Origin: an uncultured Psychroserpens sp.
GTDB taxonomy: Bacteria; Bacteroidota; Bacteroidia; Flavobacteriales; Flavobacteriaceae
Assembly (NCBI RefSeq): GCF_947492715.1
Contig: NZ_CANLNS010000001.1
Coordinates: 310,001-374,000 of the forward strand
Direction of reading: 5' to 3'
Length of the DNA stretch: 64,000 bases
Shown: piece by piece, positions 17,571 to 25,627 of the stretch
How positions within the stretch are numbered: the stretch's first letter is position 1
Layout of the letters: every line of letters begins with the position of its first letter
Position numbers and translations under genes: made by a program
Notes under the pieces: generated by a model
Databases searched by the model: none
The model's input: only the letters and a program-made list of their open reading frames with translations
What the model was told of the DNA's origin: nothing

Positions 17571-18710
17571 TTGAAAACGGGTTTATCTCCGAAGTACGCG
17601 CATAAAATTAATGATACTGCAATATTGTGGTTTCATAGGTCTAATAGATATGTTGTCGTATCTGAGAGTTTATATACGTTAATTACTTTATACTTTAATT
17701 CTACAGATAAAAAAGCATTTATCAATGCACTGGATCAAACATTGCACATTGATCCTTTAAAAGGAAAGGATATTTTTAATGAAATTTCATTTTTTTTGGA
17801 AGATGCTAATACAGTATCTTCGATAGATCACATAAATCAAACGGTTAGTCCATCACATAAATCATCGCTATCTATTGAACGTTCTTATCGTTTTGATAAT
17901 ACAATTGTAACCGTACATTTTGAATCTCCAATCATTGAAAGTTTAATACATCCTCAAATAGCTCATCATTACACTGATACTGCTTCGAATCCAGACATAA
18001 GGTTCGCTATTTTCAAAACAAATGACGACTTACATTTTCTAAAGAATAATAAACACATTGGTAGTTATAAAACTGAAAAGTTTCATTTTCTACAAGGTAA
18101 ATTTGCTCTAGAACTCACCAATGCCATTCACAATCTTGATATCGAAAAATGGATTGCAACATTTCATGGCTCTACAATTACTAATGGAAAGACTTCCATC
18201 ATGATAGTTGGTGATTCTGGAAATGGTAAAAGTACGCTATCGGCCCTATTAATGGCTAGCGGACTAGATTTGCTAGCAGATGATTTTACACCCTTATATG
18301 AGGATTTGAACCTCTATAGTTATCCAGCATCTATTTCGATTAAAAAAGGTGCTTTCTCAACTTTAGAACCTCTTGTTGATGGCTTTAAAGATTTGGAGAC
18401 ACATAAGACTGGTCCGAAAAAAGTAAACCTAAAATATGTTCCTCCAACGTCGAGGACGAAAAATTCTAAGTTTCATTGTCAATGCAATCATATTGTTTAT
18501 GTCACCTATAATAAAGACAGTGAATCCTATATTAAGAACATTTCAGTAGAAAAAATATTAGAAACTTTAATACCAGATTCGTGGATTTCTTCCCATGAGA
18601 AACATGCACGTCTTTTTTTAGATTGGCTTGGTCAAATAAAATGCTATGATCTAAATTATAGCGACAATGCATTTGCTGTTTCTAGTATTAATTCACTATT
18701 TAATTCCTAA
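17571..18710 (+). CDS. PqqD/RRE-like domain fused to HPr-kinase-like domain
   Basis: The protein has 379 residues. An in-frame stop at 17550-17552 leaves TTG at 17571 as the first usable start, and no other Met occurs before about residue 228. Residues 10-85 resemble a PqqD-like fold: a short beta stretch (NRYVVVSESLYTLITLYF), then helices ending KGKDIFNEISFFLED. Such domains act as RiPP recognition elements that grip leader peptides. Residues 195-300 form the HprK-type kinase core: FHGSTI, the P-loop VGDSGNGKST (213-222) and LLADDFTP with the paired Asp at 237-238. Related kinases phosphorylate serine in HPr or, in some lasso-peptide clusters, the precursor peptide. The substrate here may be the peptide encoded 14 bases upstream (inference). 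Confidence 0.75.
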   Translation: MKTGLSPKYAHKINDTAILWFHRSNRYVVVSESLYTLITLYFNSTDKKAFINALDQTLHIDPLKGKDIFNEISFFLEDANTVSSIDHINQTVSPSHKSSLSIERSYRFDNTIVTVHFESPIIESLIHPQIAHHYTDTASNPDIRFAIFKTNDDLHFLKNNKHIGSYKTEKFHFLQGKFALELTNAIHNLDIEKWIATFHGSTITNGKTSIMIVGDSGNGKSTLSALLMASGLDLLADDFTPLYEDLNLYSYPASISIKKGAFSTLEPLVDGFKDLETHKTGPKKVNLKYVPPTSRTKNSKFHCQCNHIVYVTYNKDSESYIKNISVEKILETLIPDSWISSHEKHARLFLDWLGQIKCYDLNYSDNAFAVSSINSLFNS

Positions 18711-18763
18711 TAATACGGTTTCGGATTTTCTTTGTTTATTTTTGAACTATTCAATTATAGCTT

Positions 18764-19834
18764 TTGTTAGAACTAAAATCCACATATAAAAACACCTTAC
18801 AACTTATTGCTAATATTTTAAGTTTTGAGCATCATGTCCCAGATTTAAAAGAAACACTTTTAAATGAATCGTTTGACGAAGAAGCTCTTGTAAAAGTGGC
18901 GAGTGATCATTTAGTATTGACAACAGTATATTGCAGATTAAAACAGAAACATTTACTTGAATTCATTTCGAAAGATCTAGCCTATTACCTTGAAGAGATT
19001 AATACAATTAACACAAACCGAAACCTCAGCTTAATTGAACAATCAAAGGCGATCGCTCGAATTTTTAATGCACACAATATCACCTATGCTTTTGTAAAAG
19101 GCTCTGCTTTTTTAATTAAAAATATCTACCAAGATATTGGAGAGCGCATGATTGGAGACATTGATATATTGGTAAAAGAAGATCAAATAGAACATGCTTT
19201 TAAATTATTAAAAGATCAAGGTTACTCAACGCTTCCGTCGAGTATTAAAGCGCGCTTTTTTGAACACAAACATTTAGATAGATTAGCCTTAAAAGATGAG
19301 TTGGCCGCAGTAGAACTACATAAGTATTTACTGAATAGTTCGAAACGACATGTATTAGATACCAACAATCTCCTTAGTAGAAGACAAATTGTCAATGAGG
19401 TATATATTTTACACGAAGAAGACCTTTTTAATCACAATATTTTAAATTTTCAAATTAATGATAAGGCGCACTATTATTCAAAAATTAGTATGCGTTCTAC
19501 CTATGATACTTTGGTACTTATAAAGCTATTTCCAAAATTATTAAAACCAACAAATAGTCGTTATCATACATCTTATTTCTCCTTAAATTCTGTGTTTTTC
19601 AAGGAATTTATAGATGTAAAATTGAATCGATCAAGAATAAACGCTTTCGAATCTAGACTAAAGTCATATCGTCGTCATTCATTTCATCAGAAAAAATTAC
19701 ACTTTTTTGCACTAATAGGTGAGTTGCCATCTCGTTTAAGCACTTTTATTGTAAGTAGACCATATAGACAAGCCATTTATAACGACAGACACCGCATCTG
19801 GAGCGAATTAAAATCAAAATTTATTAAGCCCTAA
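18764..19834 (+). CDS. Nucleotidyltransferase family protein (NTP_transf_5-like)
   Basis: This 356-residue protein starts at a TTG, because TAG at 18758-18760 closes the frame upstream and the next Met is residue 129. The core reads ITYAFVKGSAFL at about 106-117, IYQDIGERMIGDIDILVKED at about 121-140 and DQGY at 151-154, the K-G-x-x-L, R-x-x-x-D-x-D and G-Y pattern of the uncharacterised NTP_transf_5 family. Such proteins recur beside HprK-like kinases in lasso-peptide and HprK-related kinase A clusters, where their reaction is not established to my knowledge. The gene is 53 bases after the kinase gene, with no terminator or promoter seen between, so they probably form one operon. Confidence 0.78.
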   Translation: MLELKSTYKNTLQLIANILSFEHHVPDLKETLLNESFDEEALVKVASDHLVLTTVYCRLKQKHLLEFISKDLAYYLEEINTINTNRNLSLIEQSKAIARIFNAHNITYAFVKGSAFLIKNIYQDIGERMIGDIDILVKEDQIEHAFKLLKDQGYSTLPSSIKARFFEHKHLDRLALKDELAAVELHKYLLNSSKRHVLDTNNLLSRRQIVNEVYILHEEDLFNHNILNFQINDKAHYYSKISMRSTYDTLVLIKLFPKLLKPTNSRYHTSYFSLNSVFFKEFIDVKLNRSRINAFESRLKSYRRHSFHQKKLHFFALIGELPSRLSTFIVSRPYRQAIYNDRHRIWSELKSKFIKP

Positions 19835-19861
19835 CATAAAATATAATAACTTTGACGATTA

Positions 19862-19893
19862 TTTGCAATATTATTGTTCAAAGTATATCTTTG
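19862..19893 (+). promoter_or_regulatory. Promoter of the outer-membrane barrel gene (TTTG-N20-TATCTTTG)
   Basis: TTTG at 19862-19865 and TATCTTTG at 19886-19893 are spaced by 20 bases, a textbook Bacteroidota -33/-7 pair, and lie 23 bases before the ATG at 19917. A second TAnnTTTG box (TAACTTTG) is at 19847-19854. The barrel gene is therefore probably transcribed independently of the kinase/nucleotidyltransferase genes. Confidence 0.65.
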
Positions 19894-19916
19894 AATTAAC
19901 CCAATATAATTGAATC

Positions 19917-20498
19917 ATGAAAAAGATAACCCTATTCCTAATATTAGTTGCTCTATTTAGTTATGATAGTCAATCTCAGGTAAGTAAGAGAGATATAAGA
20001 AATATTGAATCATGGACAATTAGTGTTGGAGTAAATGCTGTTGGAAGTTTAGGAACGAGGAATCCTCTTAAAAAATTAAGTGAGTTTGAATTTAATCGTC
20101 CCTTTGCATTCGCTATTCAACATAGGTGGTCTAGATATTTATCGGTAGAACAAGATTTCACCATGAATAGATTTAAGATTACATCTCGCATTGACAATGG
20201 TTCGCTTCCTGAAGAATTTAATTACTACTCGACTAACACTTATGTTAAGTACTTTTTTTCGGATGAAATATTTCCTGAAGCTTTATGGCTTGATTTATAT
20301 GCTGGAGCGGGATTAGGTGTTTTCTCTATAGATGAACTTAATACTTCGGCCAACTTCGCACTTGGTGGAGCTTATTGGTTTAATGGAAGTTTTGGTATTA
20401 GATTGCAATGTGTTGGTAAATTTGCCTTTAACCATAAAGACAATCGATTTGACAATAATCACTTCCAGTATATGTTACAGGCTGTGTTTAAACTGTAA
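19917..20498 (+). CDS. Small outer-membrane beta-barrel protein
   Basis: This 193-residue protein has a signal peptide (MKKITLFLILVALFSYDSQSQ) followed by alternating aromatic/hydrophobic strands typical of an eight-stranded OmpA/OmpX-like barrel: WTISVGVNAVGS, FAFAIQHRW, YLSVEQDF, LDLYAGAGLGVFS, NFALGGAYWF and FGIRLQCVGKFAF. It ends in FKL; terminal aromatic-x pairs guide BAM-dependent insertion. Its function is unknown. It shares the strand of the peptide/kinase cassette but has its own promoter. Its stop directly abuts the stop of the convergent metallopeptidase gene. Confidence 0.8.
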   Translation: MKKITLFLILVALFSYDSQSQVSKRDIRNIESWTISVGVNAVGSLGTRNPLKKLSEFEFNRPFAFAIQHRWSRYLSVEQDFTMNRFKITSRIDNGSLPEEFNYYSTNTYVKYFFSDEIFPEALWLDLYAGAGLGVFSIDELNTSANFALGGAYWFNGSFGIRLQCVGKFAFNHKDNRFDNNHFQYMLQAVFKL

Positions 20499-21359
20499 CT
20501 AATAACCAGCAAAGTCAAAATTCAACATAGCTTTTGTTTTAAGATATAATCTAGGGAATTGCCTTTTAAATTCCTCTGGAGTTTCTATAAATGTCTCTAC
20601 AATCACAGCAATAAATTCAAACTGATTGGTAAAAGCATAGTCTCTAAAGTATTTTGATGCTATAAGTTGTTGTCGCAATTTCTCATCTGAAGAAAGCATA
20701 TCTGTAAGCTCTGAAAAAGCAGTTTTAAAGATTATAGAACTTACATCATTGTTTTTTAAACTATTGAGATGAATAGCATGTGTAAACTCATGAATGCCTA
20801 AGTTAATATTATCGTTCTCATCATCATAACCATCTAAAAAATCTGCCCACGAAATCACCAAAGCATTTAACCTAGGATTAAGTTCTCCTTTATGATAAGT
20901 CTCATTTGCGTTTGAGTAAAATGGACCAGGGTAAATTATAATTTTATGTACTAAATCGATTTGATAATCTCTAAAACCAAAAGTAAGCATAACGGATGTC
21001 GCAGCAACCAAAGTCTTCATTTCTGTGGTCACCACTAAATGCTCTCTTCCTACGAAATGTTTGGTATCAATAAATCGTGCAATGCGATGTTCAAATTGTC
21101 GTTTTTCAACGGTGTTCAATTTCCGATAAAAACTAAATTCTCGTTTTAAAACACCAAGTTCTTCTTTACCTAAAGTCTTTTTTGTTAAATAAAAATGAAC
21201 AAAAAATGGGCGCTTATATTTACTGGCATACTGCTGCTCGAAAAACTTATAAAAGCGAGATAATACAACCGCTGCCATACCCACAAAAAAAATGGAAAGA
21301 AGTGCAATACGTGCACCTGGGGAAATGGTCAAGCTTTCTTGAGTTAGGGCTAATATCAT
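20499..21359 (-). CDS. MtfA-like zinc metallopeptidase (M90 family)
   Basis: The protein has 286 residues. A membrane segment at about residues 15-35 (GARIALLSIFFVGMAAVVL) anchors it, with the bulk probably cytoplasmic. INLGIHEFTHAIHLN at about 185-199 contains the HExxH zinc motif (HEFTH 190-194), preceded by WADFLDGYDDENDN, the W-x-x-F-x-x-G layout seen in MtfA proteins. E. coli MtfA is a peptidase linked to glucose phosphotransferase regulation through Mlc; flavobacteria generally lack that circuit, so the target here is unknown. The third zinc ligand is presumably a Glu in the C-terminal helices. The gene converges on the barrel gene with no intervening base. Confidence 0.82.
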   Translation of the reverse strand: MILALTQESLTISPGARIALLSIFFVGMAAVVLSRFYKFFEQQYASKYKRPFFVHFYLTKKTLGKEELGVLKREFSFYRKLNTVEKRQFEHRIARFIDTKHFVGREHLVVTTEMKTLVAATSVMLTFGFRDYQIDLVHKIIIYPGPFYSNANETYHKGELNPRLNALVISWADFLDGYDDENDNINLGIHEFTHAIHLNSLKNNDVSSIIFKTAFSELTDMLSSDEKLRQQLIASKYFRDYAFTNQFEFIAVIVETFIETPEEFKRQFPRLYLKTKAMLNFDFAGY

Positions 21360-21431
21360 TGCCTAAATATACTGAAAATTACATTCTTGGTGATAAGAAG
21401 GAAATGCTGCTTTAATATGAGGCATTAAGTG

Positions 21432-21493
21432 GCTTTGAACATCAGGATTAGCGCCTAGCGTCGCTCCTCCTCAGCGCTCCGCTTTGAACATCA
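21432..21493. repeat. GC-rich patch flanked by a 13-bp direct repeat
   Basis: GCTTTGAACATCA occurs at 21432-21444 and again at 21481-21493. Between the copies, 21451-21480 is 22/30 G+C, far above the AT-rich surroundings, with short inverted pieces such as AGCG-T-CGCT. No open frame or known element was recognised. It may be a REP-like intergenic repeat or the remnant of a mobile element beside the tRNA. Confidence 0.5.
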
Positions 21494-21548
21494 AAAACCC
21501 AAGATTATAAATTCAAGCGAGCTTGATTTAACACTTGGGTTTTTGATG
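21489..21548 (-). terminator. Long hairpin downstream of tRNA-Arg, probable terminator
   Basis: The arms 21489-21503 and 21534-21548 are perfect 15-base inverted repeats (CATCAAAAACCCAAG and its complement). The 30-base loop contains a second inverted pair, TCAAGC (21513-21518) and GCTTGA (21521-21526). On the minus strand it begins seven bases after the tRNA 3' end and contains a U-rich stretch in the ascending arm. Termination of the tRNA transcript is the simplest role. The nested structure is more elaborate than usual. Confidence 0.6.
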
Positions 21549-21554
21549 TATTCG

Positions 21555-21628
21555 TGACCTCGAGAGGATTCGAACCTCCAACCCTCAGAGCCGAAATCTG
21601 ATATTCTATCCAGTTGAACTACGAGGCC
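21555..21628 (-). tRNA. tRNA-Arg (anticodon TCG)
   Basis: The minus strand folds as a 74-nt tRNA. The 7-bp acceptor stem is GGCCTCG pairing with CGAGGTC (one G-U), the anticodon stem is TCAGA/TCTGA around the loop TTTCGGC giving anticodon TCG, and the T arm is GGAGG-TTCGAAT-CCTCT-like. The discriminator is A, and CCA is not encoded (the genome continues CGA). It decodes CGN arginine codons. Confidence 0.95.
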
Positions 21629-21643
21629 AAAATGTATTAATAT

Positions 21644-22093
21644 TTAAGACAGTTTAGCTTTGACAATTGTTGAAATGGTCTTACCATCTGCTCTACCAGC
21701 AAGTTCTTTATTAACAATACCCATAACCTTTCCCATGTCCTTCATACCTTCCGCTCCAATGCTGTCAATAGTCATAACTACGACTTTCTCAATCTCCTCT
21801 TCGCTTAAGGCTTCAGGTAGAAACTGACTAATAACTTCTGCCTGATCAATCTCTGGTAATGCCAAATCTTTTCGATTTTGTTCTAAATAAATCGCAGCGC
21901 TATCTTTTCTTTGTTTTACAAGTTTTTGAAGTATTTTAAGCTCCTCTTCCTCTGTTAATTCTTCTTGTCCTCCAGATGATGTTTTAGCTAATAATATAGC
22001 AGATTTCACCGCTCTTAATGCTTCTAACGCCACTTGGTCTTTTCCTTTCATTGCTGCCTTCATTGCAGTCATGATATCATTTTGTAAACTCAT
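21644..22093 (-). CDS. GatB/YqeY domain-containing protein
   Basis: This 149-residue protein matches the YqeY family over its whole length. It has the N-terminal LQNDIMTAMKAAMKGKD, the central basic/acidic helices (LQKLVKQRKDSAAIYLEQNR) and the C-terminal LPEALSEEEIEKVV and KDMGKVMGIV segment. YqeY shares the tail domain of the GatB subunit of amidotransferases, which recognises tRNA, but the free-standing protein has no firmly established function. It lies downstream of ftsZ, separated by a strong terminator, and just upstream of the tRNA-Arg gene on the same strand (the tRNA begins 15 bases after its stop). Confidence 0.92.
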   Translation of the reverse strand: MSLQNDIMTAMKAAMKGKDQVALEALRAVKSAILLAKTSSGGQEELTEEEELKILQKLVKQRKDSAAIYLEQNRKDLALPEIDQAEVISQFLPEALSEEEIEKVVVMTIDSIGAEGMKDMGKVMGIVNKELAGRADGKTISTIVKAKLS

Positions 22094-22177
22094 AATACCT
22101 TATTTAATTTGAACTGCGAAGATATAAAAAAACTCAGTCGTTTATAGCAGTAATATTCAATATCGTGACAAGATAAA

Positions 22178-22211
22178 AAACCCGAAAAGTTTATCTCAAC
22201 TTTTCGGGTTT
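22178..22211 (-). terminator. Rho-independent terminator of the dcw operon
   Basis: A 14-bp perfect stem (AAACCCGAAAAGTT and its complement, 22178-22191 and 22198-22211) with a 6-base loop lies 33 bases after the ftsZ stop. On the minus strand it is followed by TTTTTTATC. It should end the ftsZ transcript and separate it from the yqeY-like gene. Confidence 0.9.
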
Positions 22212-22244
22212 AACAAAGTGCGAAACACTAAACTAAATTTGCTA

Positions 22245-24191
22245 TTAATCTACGTTGTCGTGTAAAAATGAATTGTTACTTCTTAATTGAATATCGTCGT
22301 TCTCGTCAGTAGAAACAGATGTTCTAGAAGCGTTGGTTTCTGATGAATGCTGAGCATCCTCTAAATTCACACCTTGTCTTTTGTATGCAGGTTCTTTTTC
22401 AATTTCATCAATTTTAGCCGTATTGAATTTGTAATTAAAATCCTTCATCTTACGGCGTCTCTCATCGGCTCTTTCTTTTAATAAGTCTGAAATAGGACTA
22501 TTTATAGGATCAATCTCTTCTCCAGTTTGCTCCTCGCTAACCTCAGGCTCTATCGTTTTCTTTTCAAACACAATCTCCTCTTCGGTTTCCGGCTCTGGTT
22601 GAACCTTCACTTTTGCCTCATTGTCATTCATAGCCGATTCATAGGTCATAAAATCATCTAAAGCATAGCGCTTTTCTCCTTCTTCATTGGCCTCGGTAAC
22701 TGGTACAATTTCTACATGCTCTTTAACCTCTAAGTCCTTCAAGTCTTCGTCCAACGTGAACATCGTTTTGTCTTCCTCTTCTACTTCTACTACTTCATCC
22801 TCGGGCGTTCCGAAAGATAATGGTAAATCAAAAGTTAGCGTTATTTGTTCCTCTTCCACATCTTCAACAACTGGCTCGATCTCGATCTCCTGAACTGGAG
22901 TAATTACAAAGTCGTCCACTTCGGTTTTATGGTCTAATACCTCATCGTAAACAACATTAATGTTTCTGATAATATCTGTTGTGGCTATTAATTCAGCTTC
23001 AAAACTGTCAGTTGTTGATTCTATGTCTTCATCATCCATTAAAGTATGAATAACCACTTCTGGAGTAGTTTCTTCTTCTTTTTCCAAAATGATATCTGGA
23101 GTAATAATAGCTGGATCACTTTCTTTAACATGCACGTCGTCATTTCTATCATCCTCAAGGGCATGAATAACTTTCTTTTGTTCAGTATTAGAAATTTCAT
23201 GCTGTTGATCAATATCAAAACCAGTAGCAATAATCGTTACTGAGATAGACTCCTGTAATGATTCATCTTCACCTACACCCATAATAATATTAGCACCATG
23301 ACCTGCTTCATTTTGAATATGGTCATTGATTTCACCAATTTCATCGATGGTAATTTCTTGCGAACCAGAAACGATAAGCAACAATACGTTTTTAGCTCCT
23401 GTAATTTTATTATCATTTAATAATGGTGAATCTAATGCCTTCATAATAGCTTCTTGAGCTCTGGCTTTACCAGATGCCGTTGAAGATCCCATTATCGCTG
23501 TACCACTATTGCTCAATACTGTTTTTGCATCACGTAAATCAATGTTTTGTGTATAGTGATGGGTAATAACTTCGGCAATTCCTCTAGACGCCGTAGACAA
23601 GACTTCATCTGCTTTTGAAAAACCAGCCTTAAACCCTAAGTTCCCATAAACCTCACGTAGTTTATTATTATTAATAACAACTAAAGAGTCTACATGAGCT
23701 CGGAGTGTTTCTACTCCTTTTTGAGCTTGTTCATTTCTTGTCTTTCCTTCAAATTGAAAAGGCATAGTCACAATACCTACTGTAAGAATATCTAGTTCTT
23801 TGGCAAGTTTAGCAATAATTGGAGCGGCTCCTGTTCCTGTACCACCTCCCATTCCAGCAGTTATGAATACCATTTTCGTATTGGTATCTAACATGCGTCG
23901 TAGATCTTCTAAACTCTCAACAGCAGCTTGTTCTCCTACATCTGGATTTGCTCCTGCTCCTAAACCTTCGGTTAAATTAACTCCTAATTGAATTTTGTTC
24001 GGGACACCACTGTTTTGCAGTGCTTGGGCATCTGTATTACATATCACGAAATCAACACCTTTAATCCCTTGTAGAAACATGTGATTAATTGCGTTGCTTC
24101 CTCCTCCACCTACTCCAATCACTTTAATGACGTTCGATTGGTTTTTTGGTAAATCAAATGCAATGTTGCCTAACTCTTTGTTGTTGCTCAT
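22245..24191 (-). CDS. ftsZ: Cell division protein FtsZ with long acidic C-terminal tail
   Basis: The protein has 648 residues. The tubulin-like GTPase domain spans about 18-330, with VIGVGGGGSNAIN at 24-36, CNTDAQAL at 51-58 and the tubulin signature GGGTGTG at 115-121; the T7 loop is near AKTVLSNSG. FtsZ polymerises into the Z ring that organises division. Residues 331-648 form an unusually long, very acidic, low-complexity linker ending in NNSFLHDNVD. E. coli FtsZ is 383 residues, so the tail is several times longer than in the model protein; long linkers are seen in other Bacteroidota. It is the last gene of the dcw cluster, 98 bases after ftsA. Confidence 0.97.
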   Translation of the reverse strand: MSNNKELGNIAFDLPKNQSNVIKVIGVGGGGSNAINHMFLQGIKGVDFVICNTDAQALQNSGVPNKIQLGVNLTEGLGAGANPDVGEQAAVESLEDLRRMLDTNTKMVFITAGMGGGTGTGAAPIIAKLAKELDILTVGIVTMPFQFEGKTRNEQAQKGVETLRAHVDSLVVINNNKLREVYGNLGFKAGFSKADEVLSTASRGIAEVITHHYTQNIDLRDAKTVLSNSGTAIMGSSTASGKARAQEAIMKALDSPLLNDNKITGAKNVLLLIVSGSQEITIDEIGEINDHIQNEAGHGANIIMGVGEDESLQESISVTIIATGFDIDQQHEISNTEQKKVIHALEDDRNDDVHVKESDPAIITPDIILEKEEETTPEVVIHTLMDDEDIESTTDSFEAELIATTDIIRNINVVYDEVLDHKTEVDDFVITPVQEIEIEPVVEDVEEEQITLTFDLPLSFGTPEDEVVEVEEEDKTMFTLDEDLKDLEVKEHVEIVPVTEANEEGEKRYALDDFMTYESAMNDNEAKVKVQPEPETEEEIVFEKKTIEPEVSEEQTGEEIDPINSPISDLLKERADERRRKMKDFNYKFNTAKIDEIEKEPAYKRQGVNLEDAQHSSETNASRTSVSTDENDDIQLRSNNSFLHDNVD

Positions 24192-24289
24192 AAAATTACT
24201 TTTACTCTATTTATATTTTACTTCCCCTTATACTTTGTTTCCCCCAAATATCTCCAAAAGACCTACTCTATTGAAGATGTGTATTCTAT

Positions 24290-25627
24290 TTATTCTGCGT
24301 TATCTAAAAAATCTTTAACGCGTTCTGTTAACTTATCTAAAAATGATTTGCGTTCTTTTTTAGGTTGTTGCGCAACTTCTTCTTCATGTGAAACATTGTC
24401 TTCAGAATGCTCTTCTGCTACATGTTCCATTTGCTCTACTTCCTTTTCAACGCGCTTACGCTCTTGACGCTTCAAACCATCCATTACCAATCCTACAGCT
24501 GTAGCAAATAACGGACTCGCAATATCATCATCACTATCACCAGCCAAATGTTCATTTGGATACCCAATTCTAGTATCCATTCCTGTAATATATTCAACAA
24601 GCTGCTTTAAATGTTTTAATTGGCTACCACCTCCAGTTAATACAATTCCAGCTATCAATTTTTTCTTCTGCTCTTCGTGGCCATAATTTTTAATTTCCAC
24701 ATATACCTGCTCAACAATTTCTACTACTCTTGCATGAATTATCTTTGATAGGTTTTTTAATGTAATTTCTTTAGGCTCGCGACCTCGAAGTCCTGGAATT
24801 GACACAATTTCGTTGTCTTTATTCTCTCCTGGCCAGGCCGATCCAAATTTTATTTTCAGTAATTCGGCTTGTTTCTCAATAATTGAACATCCTTCTTTAA
24901 TATCTTCGGTCACCACATTTCCTCCAAAAGGAATAACAGCAGTATGACGAATAATGCCATCTTTAAAAACTGCTAAATCTGTCGTTCCACCTCCTATATC
25001 AATAAGCGCAACTCCAGCTTCTTTTTCTTCTTGACTCAATACGGCATTTGCAGAAGCTAAAGGTTCTAAGGTAATTCCTTCAAGCTCTAACCCAGAGCTT
25101 TTAACACACCTTCCAATATTTCTAATTGAAGAAACTTGACCAACAACAACATGAAAATTAGCTTCCAATCGACCACCATACATACCAATAGGCTCCTTAA
25201 TCTCAGCCTGACCGTCGATTTTATATTCTTGAGGTAATACATGAATAATTTCTTCACCAGGAAGCATCACTAACTTATGAACCTGATTAATTAAACGATC
25301 AATATCTTCTTCATCAATAACGACTTCAGAATTGGCTCTGGTGATATAATCACTATGTTGCAAACTTCTAATATGCTGTCCTGCTATACCAACCGTAACA
25401 TCTTCTATTTTAAATCCTGCCTCAGCCTCAGCTTCCTGAACTGCTTGTTGTATAGATTGGATTGTTTGCGTAATATTATTAACAACACCTCTATGTACTC
25501 CTAAACTTTTGGATTTACCAATCCCTAAAATTTCGGCTTTACCATATTCGTTCTTACGACCAATCATCGCCACGATTTTAGTGGTTCCGATATCAAGTCC
25601 TACTGAAATTTTATTATTCTCCATCAT
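24290..25627 (-). CDS. ftsA: Cell division protein FtsA
   Basis: This 445-residue actin-like ATPase tethers FtsZ to the membrane. ISVGLDIGTTKIVAMIG at about residues 7-23 is the phosphate-1 motif, VALIDIGGGTTDLAVF at about 205-220 is phosphate-2, and IVLTGGGSQLKHL at about 328-340 is the adenosine motif. The SHS2/1c domain lies between the first and second motifs. After the actin core a charged linker of about 50 residues leads to FLDKLTERVKDFLDNAE, an amphipathic helix fit to be the membrane-targeting sequence. The gene follows ftsQ without a gap. Confidence 0.97.
   Translation of the reverse strand: MMENNKISVGLDIGTTKIVAMIGRKNEYGKAEILGIGKSKSLGVHRGVVNNITQTIQSIQQAVQEAEAEAGFKIEDVTVGIAGQHIRSLQHSDYITRANSEVVIDEEDIDRLINQVHKLVMLPGEEIIHVLPQEYKIDGQAEIKEPIGMYGGRLEANFHVVVGQVSSIRNIGRCVKSSGLELEGITLEPLASANAVLSQEEKEAGVALIDIGGGTTDLAVFKDGIIRHTAVIPFGGNVVTEDIKEGCSIIEKQAELLKIKFGSAWPGENKDNEIVSIPGLRGREPKEITLKNLSKIIHARVVEIVEQVYVEIKNYGHEEQKKKLIAGIVLTGGGSQLKHLKQLVEYITGMDTRIGYPNEHLAGDSDDDIASPLFATAVGLVMDGLKRQERKRVEKEVEQMEHVAEEHSEDNVSHEEEVAQQPKKERKSFLDKLTERVKDFLDNAE

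Noticed and set aside
17571-18710. Genuine HPr kinase/phosphorylase (hprK) of carbon control
   Set aside because: The protein has a different N-terminal domain, a P-loop ending in K-S-T rather than the usual K-S-E, and no ptsH nearby.
21360-21643. Integrated element or prophage next to tRNA-Arg
   Set aside because: No integrase, phage gene or repeated tRNA 3' end was found in the window; only the GC-rich patch and hairpin remain unexplained.
24094-24318. Open frame opposite the ftsZ start region
   Set aside because: It mirrors the coding sequence on the other strand, has biased low-complexity composition and no promoter or start context.
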